Source: Prorocentrum cordatum (taxonomy: Eukaryota > Sar > Dinophyceae > Prorocentrales > Prorocentraceae). From it: a stretch of DNA of 64,000 bases. Positions 44,400 through 55,599 of this stretch are shown piece after piece. The position numbers and the translations under genes were made by a program. Each line of letters starts with the position of its first letter. Position 1 is the stretch's first letter. The notes under the pieces are model-generated. The model was not told where the DNA came from, made no database searches, and was given only the letters and a program-made list of their open reading frames with translations. Location of the stretch: NCBI GenBank assembly GCA_963575745.1, contig CAUYUJ010004280.1:94177-158176 (forward strand). The letters run 5' to 3'.

Positions 44400-45532
44400 A
44401 CGAGCGCGACGCGCCTGGCCAGCCAGCGCCAAGGGCGCCGCACGGGCGCCGCGCCCCCCCCCCCCTCCCCACTCGCCGTCCCGGCACCCCCAGCCGGCAT
44501 GGAGGCGGCCGCGCCCCGCGGCGCCGGCGGCCGAACCGCCCTGCCGCCGCGCGCCGCGCGCAGGAGCGCCGCGCCGAGGGCCGCACGGCGCAGAGGCTGC
44601 TGGCGGCCTTCATGGCGCTCGACGGCCACAGAGGCTGCCAGCCCACCCTGCTGGGGGCAGCCTTGGCAGAGGCCCTCCGCGGCGGCAGGCGCCAGGAGGC
44701 CGCAGAGCTCGCGGAGGCGGAGACGGCCGACGAGACGCTGCTGGAGGCAAGGCGCGGCGACCTGCAGCTGGCGGCCGAAGAAGCGGCTGCCGCGGCGCTG
44801 GCTGCCGCCCGCGCCCCTGGGCCTGCGCAGCACCTCCTGGACCAGCTCAGGCGCGAGGCCGCGACCGAGCGGCTGGCGGAGGCTGCGCGGGGCGCCGAGG
44901 CCGAAGCCGCGCGCCAGACGGAGGCGGAGAGCACGGCCGCCGCTGCCGCGCCCTGCGAGAGCCTGAGCGAGGCGAGCTCCGAGGCCCAGCGGGCGAGGCT
45001 GCAGGCCGACGAGCAACAGGCCGCTGCGGCGGCCGCGCCGAGCAGCCCCGCTGGCGAAGGAGGCGCCGCCGAGGGCGAGGTGGCGCCCACGCGAGGCAGG
45101 CCGGAGGCCGAGCGCCTGGCCGACGCGCAGCGCCGCGCCGCGGACGCCCTCGCGCAGCTGGCCGCGACGCACAGCCCGAAGCTGGCCGAGGCGCGGACGG
45201 CGAGCGCCGAGGGGCGGACGGCGCGGGCCGAGGGCCGAGGCGCGGACGCCCGCGCGAAGCTGGCAGAGGCAGAGGCCGCGCTCCAGCAGGCGCTGGCCGC
45301 ACGCCAGGGGGCCGCTGAGGCCGCGAAGGAGGTCAAGCGCCTGGAGACCGAAGCGGAGTACGACGCGGGCGCGGAGAAGCAGGACGAGGGGGCGGACAGG
45401 AGTGCTGCCTCAGCGGACAGACCTGGCCCTGTGTCTGTCCGCGGGGTAGAGGGGGGCGGTGGCCAGACGGTCGCGCGGCCTCCCGCGGCGCCCGAGCGCG
45501 GCCGCCCCATACCCCGAGAGGGAGCCCCTTGA
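44400..45532 (+). CDS. Ala/Glu-rich helical open frame of unknown identity
   Basis: An open frame of about 375 codons ending at TGA 45530-45532. Its first reliable part is TAQRLLAAFMALDGHRGCQP. A long Ala/Glu/Arg/Gln coiled-coil-like region follows (LAEAEAALQQALAARQGAAE), then a Gly/Pro-rich tail. The same frame can be traced upstream through the TCC tract, so its start is unknown. Strong GC3 and the helical pattern favour real coding, but high GC alone can keep frames open: the opposite strand is also open. If exons A and B below are one gene, this frame sits in their intron, which counts against one of the two readings. Confidence 0.4.
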
Positions 45533-45623
45533 GAATGGGGGCATACCCGGGGGAGGGGCACAAGCGCCGGGGGCGTCGCGAAGCTTCTCGACCAAGTCGT
45601 CACGGAAACAGTCTGGGAAACAG

Positions 45624-45750
45624 GCTCCTCCTCCTCCTCCTCCTCCTCCTCTTCCTCCTCCTCCTCCTCCCCCTCCTCCTCTTCCTCCTCCTCCTCCTCC
45701 TCCTCCTCCTCCTCCTCCTCCTCCTCCTCCTCCTCCTCCTCCTCCTCTTG
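45624..45750. repeat. (TCC)n tract
   Basis: Pyrimidine triplet repeat. Confidence 0.95.
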
Positions 45751-45759
45751 GGAGTCGTG

Positions 45760-46690
45760 ATCGCTGCGTGTGCTGGCCTCTTCTCTCTTGGTGTGGCTTG
45801 CCGCTGGCTCAGTGTGGGGATGGTGCATGGCGCCTTGGTGCAGAGAGGGTCCTCTTCCGTAGCTGCAGCGCATCTTTCTTGTCTGGCAGTGCTACCCTGA
45901 GATCCGAGCGTTGCACGTTTTGCGCAGCGGGCGTTTTCGATCGGTTTCGGGCCCCGCGACATTATGCGACATTCACGGATCGATCTGGCTCGAACAATGC
46001 AGCAGAACGATGTGGCTTGGGGGTCCAGTCGTGATTTGTCGCGATGTTGCGAATGTTTCGCAACGTCGGATCTCAGAGCGCCGCTCCTGGTCTTTCCTGG
46101 GGAGTCGGAGGCGGCTCATGTCGTCATCGGCATCGGCATCGTTGTCGTCGGGGGGCGTCGCGGCGCAGCCCAACAATGCTGCCATGGGGGGAACGGCGCA
46201 CGCCGTCGTCGGCGTCGGCGGTGTCATCGTCAAGGCGGCGTCGTCGGGGTCGAGTCGAGGCGAAGTCTGAGCGATGGAGGAGGATGGGGGACGGGGCGGA
46301 GCAGGGAGAATGGGGTGGAGAAGGAGAGGGTGAAGTTTGTGAACTGTGACAAGGGGAGTGGGGAGGGACCTGGTGAGTGGACTTCCCGGCTTCCCCCGGG
46401 CCTCGTCCTCTCTCCTCCCCTTGCATGCGTCCCCCCTGTCAGCCCTTCTCCGCCTCTCAATCCTCTCCTGCGTCTTTCTGATGCCTCCATCCTCGTCCTC
46501 CCCTTCCCCAGCGCCGTCCCTCTCCATTCTTGGCCACTCTCGCCCCATCCTGCTCCTCTCCCCCTTCCTCCTCCGTATTTCCCCCTCCGTCCTCCCTCGC
46601 CCCCTCTCCATCAACGCCCGCCTTCGCCGCCGCCTCGTGGCCGCCGCCGCCACTTCCCGCCGCCTTCGTCACCGCCTTCGGAGTCGCCCC
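45760..46690. other. No gene seen
   Basis: Mixed sequence to 46270, then CT-rich. A segment at 46149-46245 resembles 44139-44245 (end of exon A and its 3' flank) by eye, about 70%. Confidence 0.4.
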
Positions 46691-46699
46691 CGCCGCCGC

Positions 46700-46855
<156 letters not shown>

Positions 46856-46860
46856 CCACG

Positions 46861-46985
46861 GCCCGCGGGGAGGCGCTGGAGGAGACCGGGCTGGGCCAGG
46901 TGTTCGTGGCAACGGACGCGCCCGAGGACCTGCGGGAGGAGCTCCGGGCCGAGGCGGGGCGGCTGCGGCGACAGGGCGCCGATGC
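46861..46985 (+). CDS. O-fucosyltransferase-like exon B
   Basis: Reads ARGEALEETGLGQVFVATDA then PEDLREELRAEAGRL. VFVATDA is the strand before the second GDP-fucose contact of POFUT2-type fucosyltransferases, followed in the family by an acidic helix, as here. Ends are approximate because GC-rich repeats flank both sides. Confidence 0.52.
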
Positions 46986-47009
46986 GGCAGCTGCTGCTCG
47001 TCGTCGTCT

Positions 47010-47290
47010 TCCTCCTCCTCCTCCTCCTCCTCCTCCTCCTCCTCCTCCGCCTCCGCCTCCTCCGCCTCCTCCTCCTCCTCCTCCTCCTCCTCCTTCTCTC
47101 CTCCTTCCTCCTCCTCCTCCTCCTCCTCCTCCTCTCCTCCTCCTCTCCCTCCTCCTCCTCCTCCTCCTCCTCCTCCTCCTCCTCCTCCTCCTCTCCTCCT
47201 CCTCCTCCTCCTCCTCCTCCGCCTCCGCCTCCTCCTCCTCCTCCTCCTCCTCCTCCTCCTCCTCCTCCTCCTCCTCCTCCTCCTCCGCCT
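47010..47290. repeat. (TCC)n tract
   Basis: Pyrimidine triplet repeat with CGCCTC interruptions. Confidence 0.95.
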
Positions 47291-49540
47291 GTCGCTGACA
47301 TCAGGCATGCTGCGCAATGCCGCGTCTCCTTCGTCTTCTTCTGCCTGCCGCTTCCTACTGCACAGTCTTTCCTCATCCTCCTCCTTTTCGTCCTCCTCCT
47401 CCTCGTTCTTCTCTTTTCGCTCCTGCTGATGCGCATCTTCCTCCTCCCCCTCCTCCTCCTTCTCCTCCTCCTGCTCCTGATTCCTGAGTCCTGGCGGTTG
47501 GAAAGAACGTCATTCGTAGCCATCCCCCCCAGGACCGATCGGCCCTGAGGGGCTGGTCATACTAAAGACAGGCGACTCTTGGAGCACCGCTCCAGGAGTC
47601 ACCAGCTGGCGGGGAAACCGTAAAACGGCAGAAGAGACAGACAGACCGACAGTCGAGGAGAGGAAGAGCAGAGAAGAAGGATATCCTCGATCGTGACCTC
47701 GAAGGAAGTCGATAAGAGAGAGGTAGCTGTGCGTGGCGGCAGTGGTACTGGTGGCGGTGAAAAAGGGGTCGGGGGCCCCTGGGGCCTCCTCCTCCTCCTC
47801 CTCCTCCTCCTCCTCCTCACCCTCCTGCTCTCGCCCCTCCCCTCGTCCTGCACAGTAACTCAATATGAATGGTACTTCCCCTTCTGCCCTGACTCTGTGC
47901 GGAAGAGATCCTGCCTTCTTCGAGTATCTTTGAGTTGTTTCCTCATCGGAACGTTCCCGGTGTTTGCAGATGGTGCTCCCGCTGCAGCCTGTGTCTTATT
48001 TTGTGTTTGGCACTTTGCTCCCGTCGTTCAGAATGGCGCTCTCGCCCCAGCGCGGACCACGTTTCTGGGTCCGAATCCTTCTTCATCGTTGTCGCCCCCC
48101 TCCGTTCCCCTCCTCCGCATTCCCCTGGTCCTACTGCTCCTCCCGCTTCTTCCACTCCAGCTCATGCTGCTGCTCCACCTCATCCACCGATTCATCCGCC
48201 ACCTCCTCCTTCGATGCGCGCAACTCCCACTTCCCGATTGCGCAAAATGCAATGGGGGGTCCTTTTTGGAGTTCCAGGTCCGCTATGTCAAGAGTCGGCG
48301 AATAGAATCGAGAAACAATCAGCGCACTGGGAAGGGATGGGTGGGCGAGGTAGGATGTCAAGCATGGCGCGAGCGCACCTGGCTTATCCTTTTGCCCTCC
48401 TGCGTCCTCCCCCTCCTCCGCCGCCTCCCCTCCTCATCCTCCTCGGCTCCGTCCGCCCTCCCTCTCCATCTCCCTTCCTGGGCTCCCTCCCGTCCCCCTC
48501 CCTCTCGTCCCCGTCCCTGCTCTACCTCCCTTTCTCCTGTCCGATCGCCCTCATCCTTTCCCTTCCCCCATCCCCATCCACCATCGTTTCATCTCTCTGG
48601 CGTCCCTGTTCAGGCGCGGTCCTGGGACGTGCAGAGATACCCAGGCTGGCGCTTGACGGTGATGATGAATTGTCTTCTCTGCGGTAGCCGTCGGCTCACC
48701 TGTCCGCCATGTCGCACTGTAGGTCGGACCATCTTTTCTAGGACAGCCCACCACCAAAGTGCGAAATTCCACCCCTCTCCCTCCTTCACTCCCTTCCTTC
48801 CGCTCCTCATTTCCCCCCCATTCCCTCCCTCTCTTCCCTTCTTCTCCCTCATCCACGGCCTCCTCCTCTCCGTCAAAAGTCTGCGCCTCCCTCGCCTCCT
48901 CGCCCTCCCCTCTGCTCCCCTCACCCTTGCCTCGTCGCCCCCGCGCCCTTCCCCTCGCCCTTCCCCCTCGCCCTTCCCCCACGCCCTTCCCCTCGCCCTT
49001 CCCCTCGCCCTTCCCCCTCGCCTTCCCTCGCCCTCGCGGCGTCGGGAGTTCCCCCCCTTGCCCTCGCAGAAAAGCCTGCCCGCGGAGCTCGAAGAGCGGA
49101 CAGAGGCTCCTTCCAGGAAGACCAACCTGGCCTGCCCGGAGCCCCCACCTCGCCGCGACTTTTCTCACACAAGGCGTGGGGCGCCCAGGAGGCCGGGACC
49201 CCTGCCCAGGAGCGGGCTTTTCGTCCCGAGCCGTCTTTGGCCGCCCGGGAGCCGGAAGTTCCAGAGCCATCTGTTTTCGGGGGGGGCGGGCGGGGGGGGG
49301 GGACGGGCACGGGGCGGGAGGAAGAGGAGAGAGGCGGAGGGGCGAAGGAGGCATGGGGGAGGGGCAGAGGAAGAGGCACGAGGAAGAGGGAGGGGGGGGA
49401 GGGGCAGAGGAGGGGGAGGCAAGAGGAGAGGAGGAGGGGAGAGGAGGAAGCCGATGCGCCGGCCCCACAGCAGCAGCGCCTCCCACGCCGTGGCCCCCCC
49501 GCGGCGCGAGGGCCTCGCGAGCGCCCCCGCGGCGTGCCGC
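47291..49540. other. CT-rich and mixed sequence without a supported gene
   Basis: TCC patches (47390-47480, 47786-47820), CT-rich DNA 48400-48560 and 48780-49040 with CCCTCGCCCTTC repeats, GGA-rich DNA 49310-49455. A 753-codon plus frame (47693-49954) changes character repeatedly and is not credible as one protein. Confidence 0.55.
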
Positions 49541-49544
49541 CCGA

Positions 49545-49620
49545 GAGGTGCGCGGCGCGGTGCACTTCTACGCGGACCCGGGCGCGGGCCCCGCGCTCGA
49601 CCACCCGGGGAAGCAGGCCT
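49545..49620 (+). CDS. O-fucosyltransferase-like exon C
   Basis: Reads EVRGAVHFYADPGAGPALDH then PGKQA. In POFUT2-type enzymes the VFVATDA block is followed by a strand ending in F-x-P and then an Asp/Gly-rich turn before DQ-x-I-C. ALDHPGKQA fits the segment just before that last block. It is third in order with exons A and B on the same strand. The last block (DQxIC) was not found. Confidence 0.42.
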
Positions 49621-49812
49621 CGCCCGCGCGCCGTCGCCCGCGCGCCGTCGCCCGCGCGCCGCCGGTCGCGGCCGCCGCCGTCGTTGCCGGCTCGCCGCCG
49701 CCATGGGCCGCCGCCGCCGCTCGTCGGCCGCCGGCTGCGGCGGCAACGGCCGGCGTCGTCGATCGGCGACGGTCGCCGGTCGCCGGTCGCTGGTCGTCGG
49801 TCGTCGGTCGCG

Positions 49813-49885
<73 letters not shown>

Positions 49886-50465
49886 GCCGTCGTCGTTGTC
49901 GTCGGCCGTCGTCGGCCGTCGTCTTCGTCATCGTCGTCGTCGTCGTCGTCGTAGAGGTCGTCGTAGAGGTCGTCGTAGAGGTCATCGCGGGTCGCCAATC
50001 GCTGGTCGTCGTCGTTCGGCAGGTCGGCGTCGTCGTTGTCGTCGGTCGTCGGTCATCAGACGTCGGTGGTGGTGGTGGTTGTCGCCGGCCACTGCTGGCT
50101 TTCGTCGTCGGTCTTCATCGCCGACGTCGTTGTCATCTCCTCCTCGTCCTCCTTCCCCCTGTTCGTTTTCCTTCCCATCGTTGTCCTTTTTCCCATCATC
50201 CTTCCCCAATCAGTGCTTGCACCCGAGGGATTCGCATAAAGATTGCAAGATTTGGCGAAAGCAGGCCGCCGATTTCGGTAGGCGGCCGGGTTCCCAGGTT
50301 CCCGCTGCAGGATCGTGGAATCCCAACACAGATGACGGTAGGCGTTTTGGTTCTTTGTCTCCTGGTTTGAAAGCCTTCGTGGGGAAATCCCGCCGGTTCC
50401 AGTGGGCGGCCAGTTTCTGCGGGCTATCCCAGAATAGAGAATACAGAAAGTAGAGAAGTAGAGCG
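49621..50465. repeat. GCC/GTC-rich field
   Basis: CGCGCGCCGTCGCC repeats (49620-49660), pure (GTC)n 49815-49885, GTCGTAGAG repeats near 49950-49985 and mixed sequence to 50465. No gene supported. Confidence 0.85.
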
Positions 50466-52495
50466 AGTGGAAAGAGTGAAGAAAGCAGAGGGAGAAAGAG
50501 AGAGAGAGAGAGAGAGATTAGAGATGGAGACAGAGGCAGAGACAGAGACAGAGGAGAGAGTAGAGAGTAGAAGGTAGAGTGGAGCGTACGTAGTGTATAT
50601 ACTAGCCTTTGGCCCATCCGTCCTCCGCGTCAGGGTCGTAAACAAGAATCCTTGTTCAATGCCTCTTGAACGCCTTCATGGGGCCTCTTGAAGGCCTGTG
50701 GGGGCCGCTTGGGGGTCCTGCTGGCTGCTTCTGGGGCAGTCTTGGTGGAGGACTTCAACTTGCGATCCGAGTTTTCGTGCTGGGCCCTGAGCATAGCTCA
50801 GCGAAAGGCGAGCAGAAAGCAGAGAGCCACGGTTGGGGCATCGAGAGTCGAGAGTAGAGCGCGGAGAACGCAATGTGGAGAACGGAGGGTGGATGGTGGA
50901 GGGCAGAAATCAAATTTAGAGGGGTGAAGAGTCGAGGGCAGTGGAAAACAGGGGTCAGGCAGCGCGGAGTTGTCCGTCATTGTCTGATCTCGCCCACGAC
51001 CAGCCCGGCACTTTACGTTGCGAGCAGCCGATTGGGGCGTCTGGATTGTACGCAGTTGTCCTTGTCCTAATCCTCCCCCTCCTCCTCCTCCCACTCCCCG
51101 TCATCCTCCCTCTTACTCAAATTTTCCTTCTCCGCCCTTTCTTCTTCCTGTCCTCCTCCTCCTCCTTTTCCTGATGAGCCAAGGCTTGACCTGGTCTCCT
51201 CAGCCAATCGAGCCGAGCCAGTCGTCCTCCTCCACCTCATCTCATCGCTGGGCCTGACGATGATGAGAAGGAGCAGCAGCAGCAGCAGGAAGTGGAGCAG
51301 GTGCTGGCAGGGAGGCCACCACGACATCAGGCTCGGGAGTGGAGCAGCCAGAGCGCGCAGAAGAGAGGGCGCGCGCAGGCTACGAATGGAGAGGAAGAGG
51401 CGGGCGGAAGCAGACGAGGCAAGGGGCGAGACAATGCTGACGAGGAGGAGGAGGAGGAGGAGGAGGAGGAGGAGGAGGAGGAGGAGGAGGAGGAGGAGGA
51501 GGAGGAGGGAGGGGGAACAAGGCATCGGAACGGGGCGCGGAAGAGCAAAAAGAGGGCGAGAGGCGAGGGGGAAGCGGAACCGGGGGGGACGGGACGGAGG
51601 CAGGCGCCACGGAGGAGGAGGAGGAGGGCCGGGCGTGCGAGGAGTGCGAGGGCCTGCAGCCTCGGGAGGAGCTCCGTGCCCCCGCGGGCGCGCCGCCTGC
51701 CGCCCCTCCCCCGGGGGGGCGGGGCGGCCGCGCCGGCGCCAGGCCCCGCCGTGGCCGGCCTCGGGCGCGCGCGCCGCGCACGCGGCGCACGGTGCCGTCG
51801 CCGCGTCGGCCCGGGCAGTGTTTGCGCCGAGCGCCGCCTCCGCCCCCGGCCCGGGCCGCTCCCCGATAGCAGAAAGTCGGGCCTGGTGCCCCTGCAGGGG
51901 GATTTTCGACGAGCAACAAAAAGTACCCCAAAAATAGTCCAAAAATAATCTGGGGGCTATTTCTGGGTATTTGTTCACCTTTTTTGACTGTTTTTGGGGG
52001 TCTTTTTTTATTTCTTCGTCGAAAATCCTCCCGTAGGGGGACACGCCCGACATAACCCTAGCACCTCCAGCTGCGGGCAAGGGTTCTATGTGCATCCACG
52101 TCCACTGCGCCGCGGGCGTTCTGGGAGGGGGCGCCGAGGGGCCGAAGCGCCGCGGCTGTGGGCGGAGATCTGGCCTCCGGGGGCCAGGCTCTCGTGCAGA
52201 TCCCCTGCGCCTCGGGCGTCTGGAGAGGGGAGCGCCCGAAACACCGAAGATGCAGTGGATGTGGGCACATACCTTGCCCCTACCAACCGCCGAGAAGATG
52301 GCGCCCAAGCGCGGCCGTGCCTCCACCGGGCTCTCGAGGAAGAGGAAGAGCCACGATTCAGAGGATGAGCAGGTACCGACACCGCTCCCCCTCCCTCGTC
52401 GCCGCGGCAGGATTCGCCTCGGAGTCCTGCCCGGAGCGCACCCCGGGAGACGTCCGTGGAGTAGCGGTATCGGTATCTGCTCGCCCCCCCGACAA
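50466..52495. other. Mixed repeat-rich stretch, no supported gene
   Basis: GAGA-rich 50470-50580. CTTGAACGCC/CTTGAAGGCC repeats 50645-50720. GGAGAACG repeats 50845-50895. TCC 51078-51170. GGA 51441-51512. GC-rich 51590-51860. An imperfect ~105-bp duplication lies within 52085-52270. Confidence 0.5.
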
Positions 52496-52620
52496 GCATA
52501 GATTTGCGTGGGTCCGCGCGGATCTCTTGGATCGGAACTGGGCCCCCCTGTGGGCGCCTCTGGCGCCGCTCCTGGCGTGCGCCGCGCGCCATGCGAGGGG
52601 AGTCCAGCGCTGATTTTAAG
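52496..52620 (+). repeat. Dispersed GC-rich repeat family, copy 2
   Basis: Shares GGTCCGCGCGGA (52511-52522) with 63053-63064 and the GGATCTCTTGGATC / GCCGCGCGCC layout with 38066-38126. Same orientation in all three. Confidence 0.65.
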
Positions 52621-52860
52621 CAGTCAGCGCGGATCAACGAGAGTTGACGTTTGCGTGCGTAGATGTTTGCTTCCGCGGCCCAGAAAGGCCATGTCCTGAC
52701 CTTTTCCATGCTCGGTCCCAGGAAAGCCCGACCCTTTCCCCGGGGCTGGCTTTTCATCCCGAGTCGTTCTTTGACGGCCCTGGGGCCTGGCGAGGGCCCC
52801 CCTGCACCCAGAAGCGGCCAAATCCCGCCCGTCGCTTCTATTTGACACGACGCGAGCACG

Positions 52861-52894
52861 TCTTTTTGGCTCAAGGGTATTTTTGGGGCTCAAC
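52861..52894 (+). other. Two decayed spliced-leader relics
   Basis: TCTTTTTGGCTCAAG (52861-52875) differs from the 15-nt DinoSL relic at three positions. GGTATTTTTGGGGCTCAAC (52876-52894) follows at once as an older, more altered copy. Both are about 100-130 bp before the LINE ORF1 start. Confidence 0.65.
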
Positions 52895-52989
52895 GTTCGC
52901 AGGGAGAAAAGCGGGTCTTAAGTAACATTCCCTTTTGTTATTATATTATTACAATCCCCTTTACTCTCACACCACCTCTGTGGGCTGCG

Positions 52990-53808
52990 ATGTCTTCTTC
53001 GGGTTCTGGTGTTGACACGCGCTTCCCAGGCACCCCTGTGCGACAGTTGTTCAAGGCAGAGAAGCACAGCATCGCCTCGCCGACCTCTTCACCAGCAGCA
53101 CCTCCGGCAGCCCAAACTGCTCGTGTCAGCAGCCCGCTGAACGAGATGGATGGCATGGATGTGGGGGCACCAGCACCCGCAGGAACATCAAGACCTGCAG
53201 CAGGACCACTCGAACATCCAGAGGGCAGAAATACACCAAAAGTACAGAAAAGTACGCCGACAACAGCTTCAAAACAGTCGTGTGGAAGCGTCGGGTGCCG
53301 GGCTTACCGCGGACACTTATGAGGCCACTCTGAACAAGCGTTTGGAGCCTATCAAAAACGACATGCGGGCCATCAAGCAGCATGGCATTTTACAGGATGA
53401 CCTCAAGAATACGTTGGACCCGTGAAGAAAGTCCGACATGCGAATCTTATGCGAGATGGCAAGTCTGTGTGGGCCACGCCTGACCGTCCGCCCCTAGCCC
53501 GGGCAGCACACAACTTCTGTTTTGGTCTGAAGTACTGTTTGAAAAACGGCATGGGCATGGACTACACCATACGGGTTCGCGACCAAATCCCAGATTCAGT
53601 TGAATTTAGTGGTGAACTTGCGATTACGTGGCGAATCGACGGGAGTACTATCAAACGGACGTGGGCGAATGACTGGGACAAGTGGTCCGAGAATCGCGCT
53701 CACCCTAAGTTCCAAGAGCTCCAGCAATCCTGCGACGACATCATGGCGAGGGCCGCCGAAGGGAGGAAAGGTGGAGCCAAAGAGGTATCAAAAGGCTGTT
53801 CCAAGTAG
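52990..53808 (+). pseudogene. LINE ORF1-like protein, frame-broken
   Basis: ATG 52990 begins MSSSGSGVDTRFPGTPVRQL and a Pro/Ser/Ala-rich N-terminus. A second frame gives a helical segment (YEATLNKRLEPIKNDMRAIK) ending at 53425. A third carries the C-terminal part (MRDGKSVWATPDRPPLARAA; VEFSGELAITWRIDG) to TAG 53808. Short basic-helical ORF1 proteins that chaperone LINE RNA have this layout. The identification rests mainly on position upstream of the endonuclease. Confidence 0.55.
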
Positions 53809-54289
53809 AAAATTCGGTCGGTGCGAATGCGCAGAAGCACCGCAGCCGACCAAACAGAAGATACGCGATTTCAAAGTAGTGGAAATTCGGGTAAAGATAC
53901 CGATCGATCCACTATCGTGGAACCATCCGCGCACGTGTTTCGTCCACTCCAAGTTTTCGGTGGTCGTCTAGAGATCGGTGCCGCGACGGACGTGGACCAT
54001 ATATCTACTGATTCCTCTTCTGCGCTTTCGGCCGTTACGGGACCGTCCGCCAGCTCATCGGCCAGGAGGGTGCTGGCAAGTTTGCTAGAAACATGCCTAC
54101 CTCTACTACCATTTCCGCGGGGCAGGCGCAGCTACCTACATCCCGCCTGTTTCACCACCCCCTATTTTAGCGCGATCATCCCACGACGGCGTACGCGGTA
54201 ATGCCAACATACGTGCAGAACGTTGGAAACAGTCACAAGTTGGAAAACATGAATGCCATCGGCGGTTGAGTAAACCCTTGGGAAAGCAG

Positions 54290-55085
54290 TATATTGCCAA
54301 TTGGAGTATACAAGGGGCTCGGTAAAGACCACAACGACCTGACTGATATCCAGCATCACATGAATCATAACGACATCCGTATCCTTTGTATGCAATAGAG
54401 GCACGCTGTAGAATCGAATCAGTTTCTACGAGATTGGCAGCTGGTCATATTATCTGGGATTCAGGAAGAAGCTACAGACTATCTGTACTCTGTCGCGGGA
54501 TTAGTGGTCGCTCCGAATGCGATCCACTCCATTGTTTGTTTCAATTTGTCAGGAGACCAACTTGCAACTCTCAAGATCAAGGTAGGTGGTGGGATGTTGA
54601 AAATTATGAGTCCGCGCGTGCCACACGCCTGAACCCTTTGCGAAACTAGAAAGATCTCTTCGACAATAATGCGAAGGCATGGGCGCAGCATGGCAGGCGC
54701 AACATCACGGTCGTCCTTGGAGACTTCAACGCCAGGCTGGGGGGGCGGCTTCGGGGAGCAGCTTCCCGGAGAAGAAGATGTCTTGTTGGAGTATGTCGCG
54801 AAGGTCGCCCCCGATTTAAACAGGGGGCTGCTGATTGAGACATGCCGCGAAACGCGATCGATCATTGCAAATGCATGTATTGACCACCGACTTGAAGAAT
54901 TGGTGTCCTTTTATGCCCCTGCCCCAGGTCGGGCCAACCAGCGACATTACGAACGCGGACTGCGCACAGCTGGATTACTGTTTGGTTGATGCCGAGGCTT
55001 TCAAAATGATCGGGGACATTTGGACAAGCAGGAGAGCTGCACTGCCTACGCGCCATTTTTTGCTAACAGTTTCGCTGGGCGCTCA
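54290..55085 (+). pseudogene. LINE APE-type endonuclease, inactive
   Basis: NDIRILCMQ at about 54370 is the first catalytic block; the codon where the family has Glu is TAG (54396-54398). NITVVLGDFNARLGG (about 54700) is the Asp-x-Asn block. CAQLDYCLVDAEAFKMIGDI and the following RHFLLTVSL (about 54960-55075) are the last block, with Arg before His instead of Asp. These lie in at least three frames. The enzyme nicks the genomic target. Confidence 0.75.
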
Positions 55086-55599
55086 AGTGGGGGAGCAGAA
55101 GCCAGAAAGCAGGAAGCAGCAGCGTTGCTTGAAGGCGTTGCGGTCCTCACCCGGGCTACAACGTCGCGCTACAACGCGATGCAAGTTCACCGCCGTTGGA
55201 TATCCATGCAGCCGCTCTGGCGGGAGCCATGCGTGTTGCAGTCGCACCTGTTCGAGGCCGCCAGCGACATGTATTTCCCAGCGAATGCTCGGATTACTCA
55301 GGGAACGAGACATGCTGCGGGAGAGCGGAGACAACGAGAGAGAGCAACGACAGAGCAAGGCAATGAAGAGAGCCACGCGGCAAGACAATCGAAAATGGTT
55401 GGACTCTCAACTCGCTGGAGGGCCGCGGGCGGCAGTCAGAGCAATCGGGAAGACGCCTAGTAAGACGCTCATTGACATCGAGGAGACATCGGGCCAGCCG
55501 GTCACACGCGACCAGCGCGCAAATACATTGGCAGGTTCTTTCGAGAACGCGCGGCGGGATATCAAATGCGCGGGCATACACCCAGAAAAACATGGGGGA

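Noticed and set aside
47512-47530. CGTAGCCAT resembling the start of the spliced leader
   Set aside because: The following bases are a C run. The TTTTGGCTCAAG half is missing.
47693-49954. 753-codon plus frame
   Set aside because: Composition switches from Leu repeats to Ser/Pro to Arg/Gly. It follows underlying repeats, not a protein.
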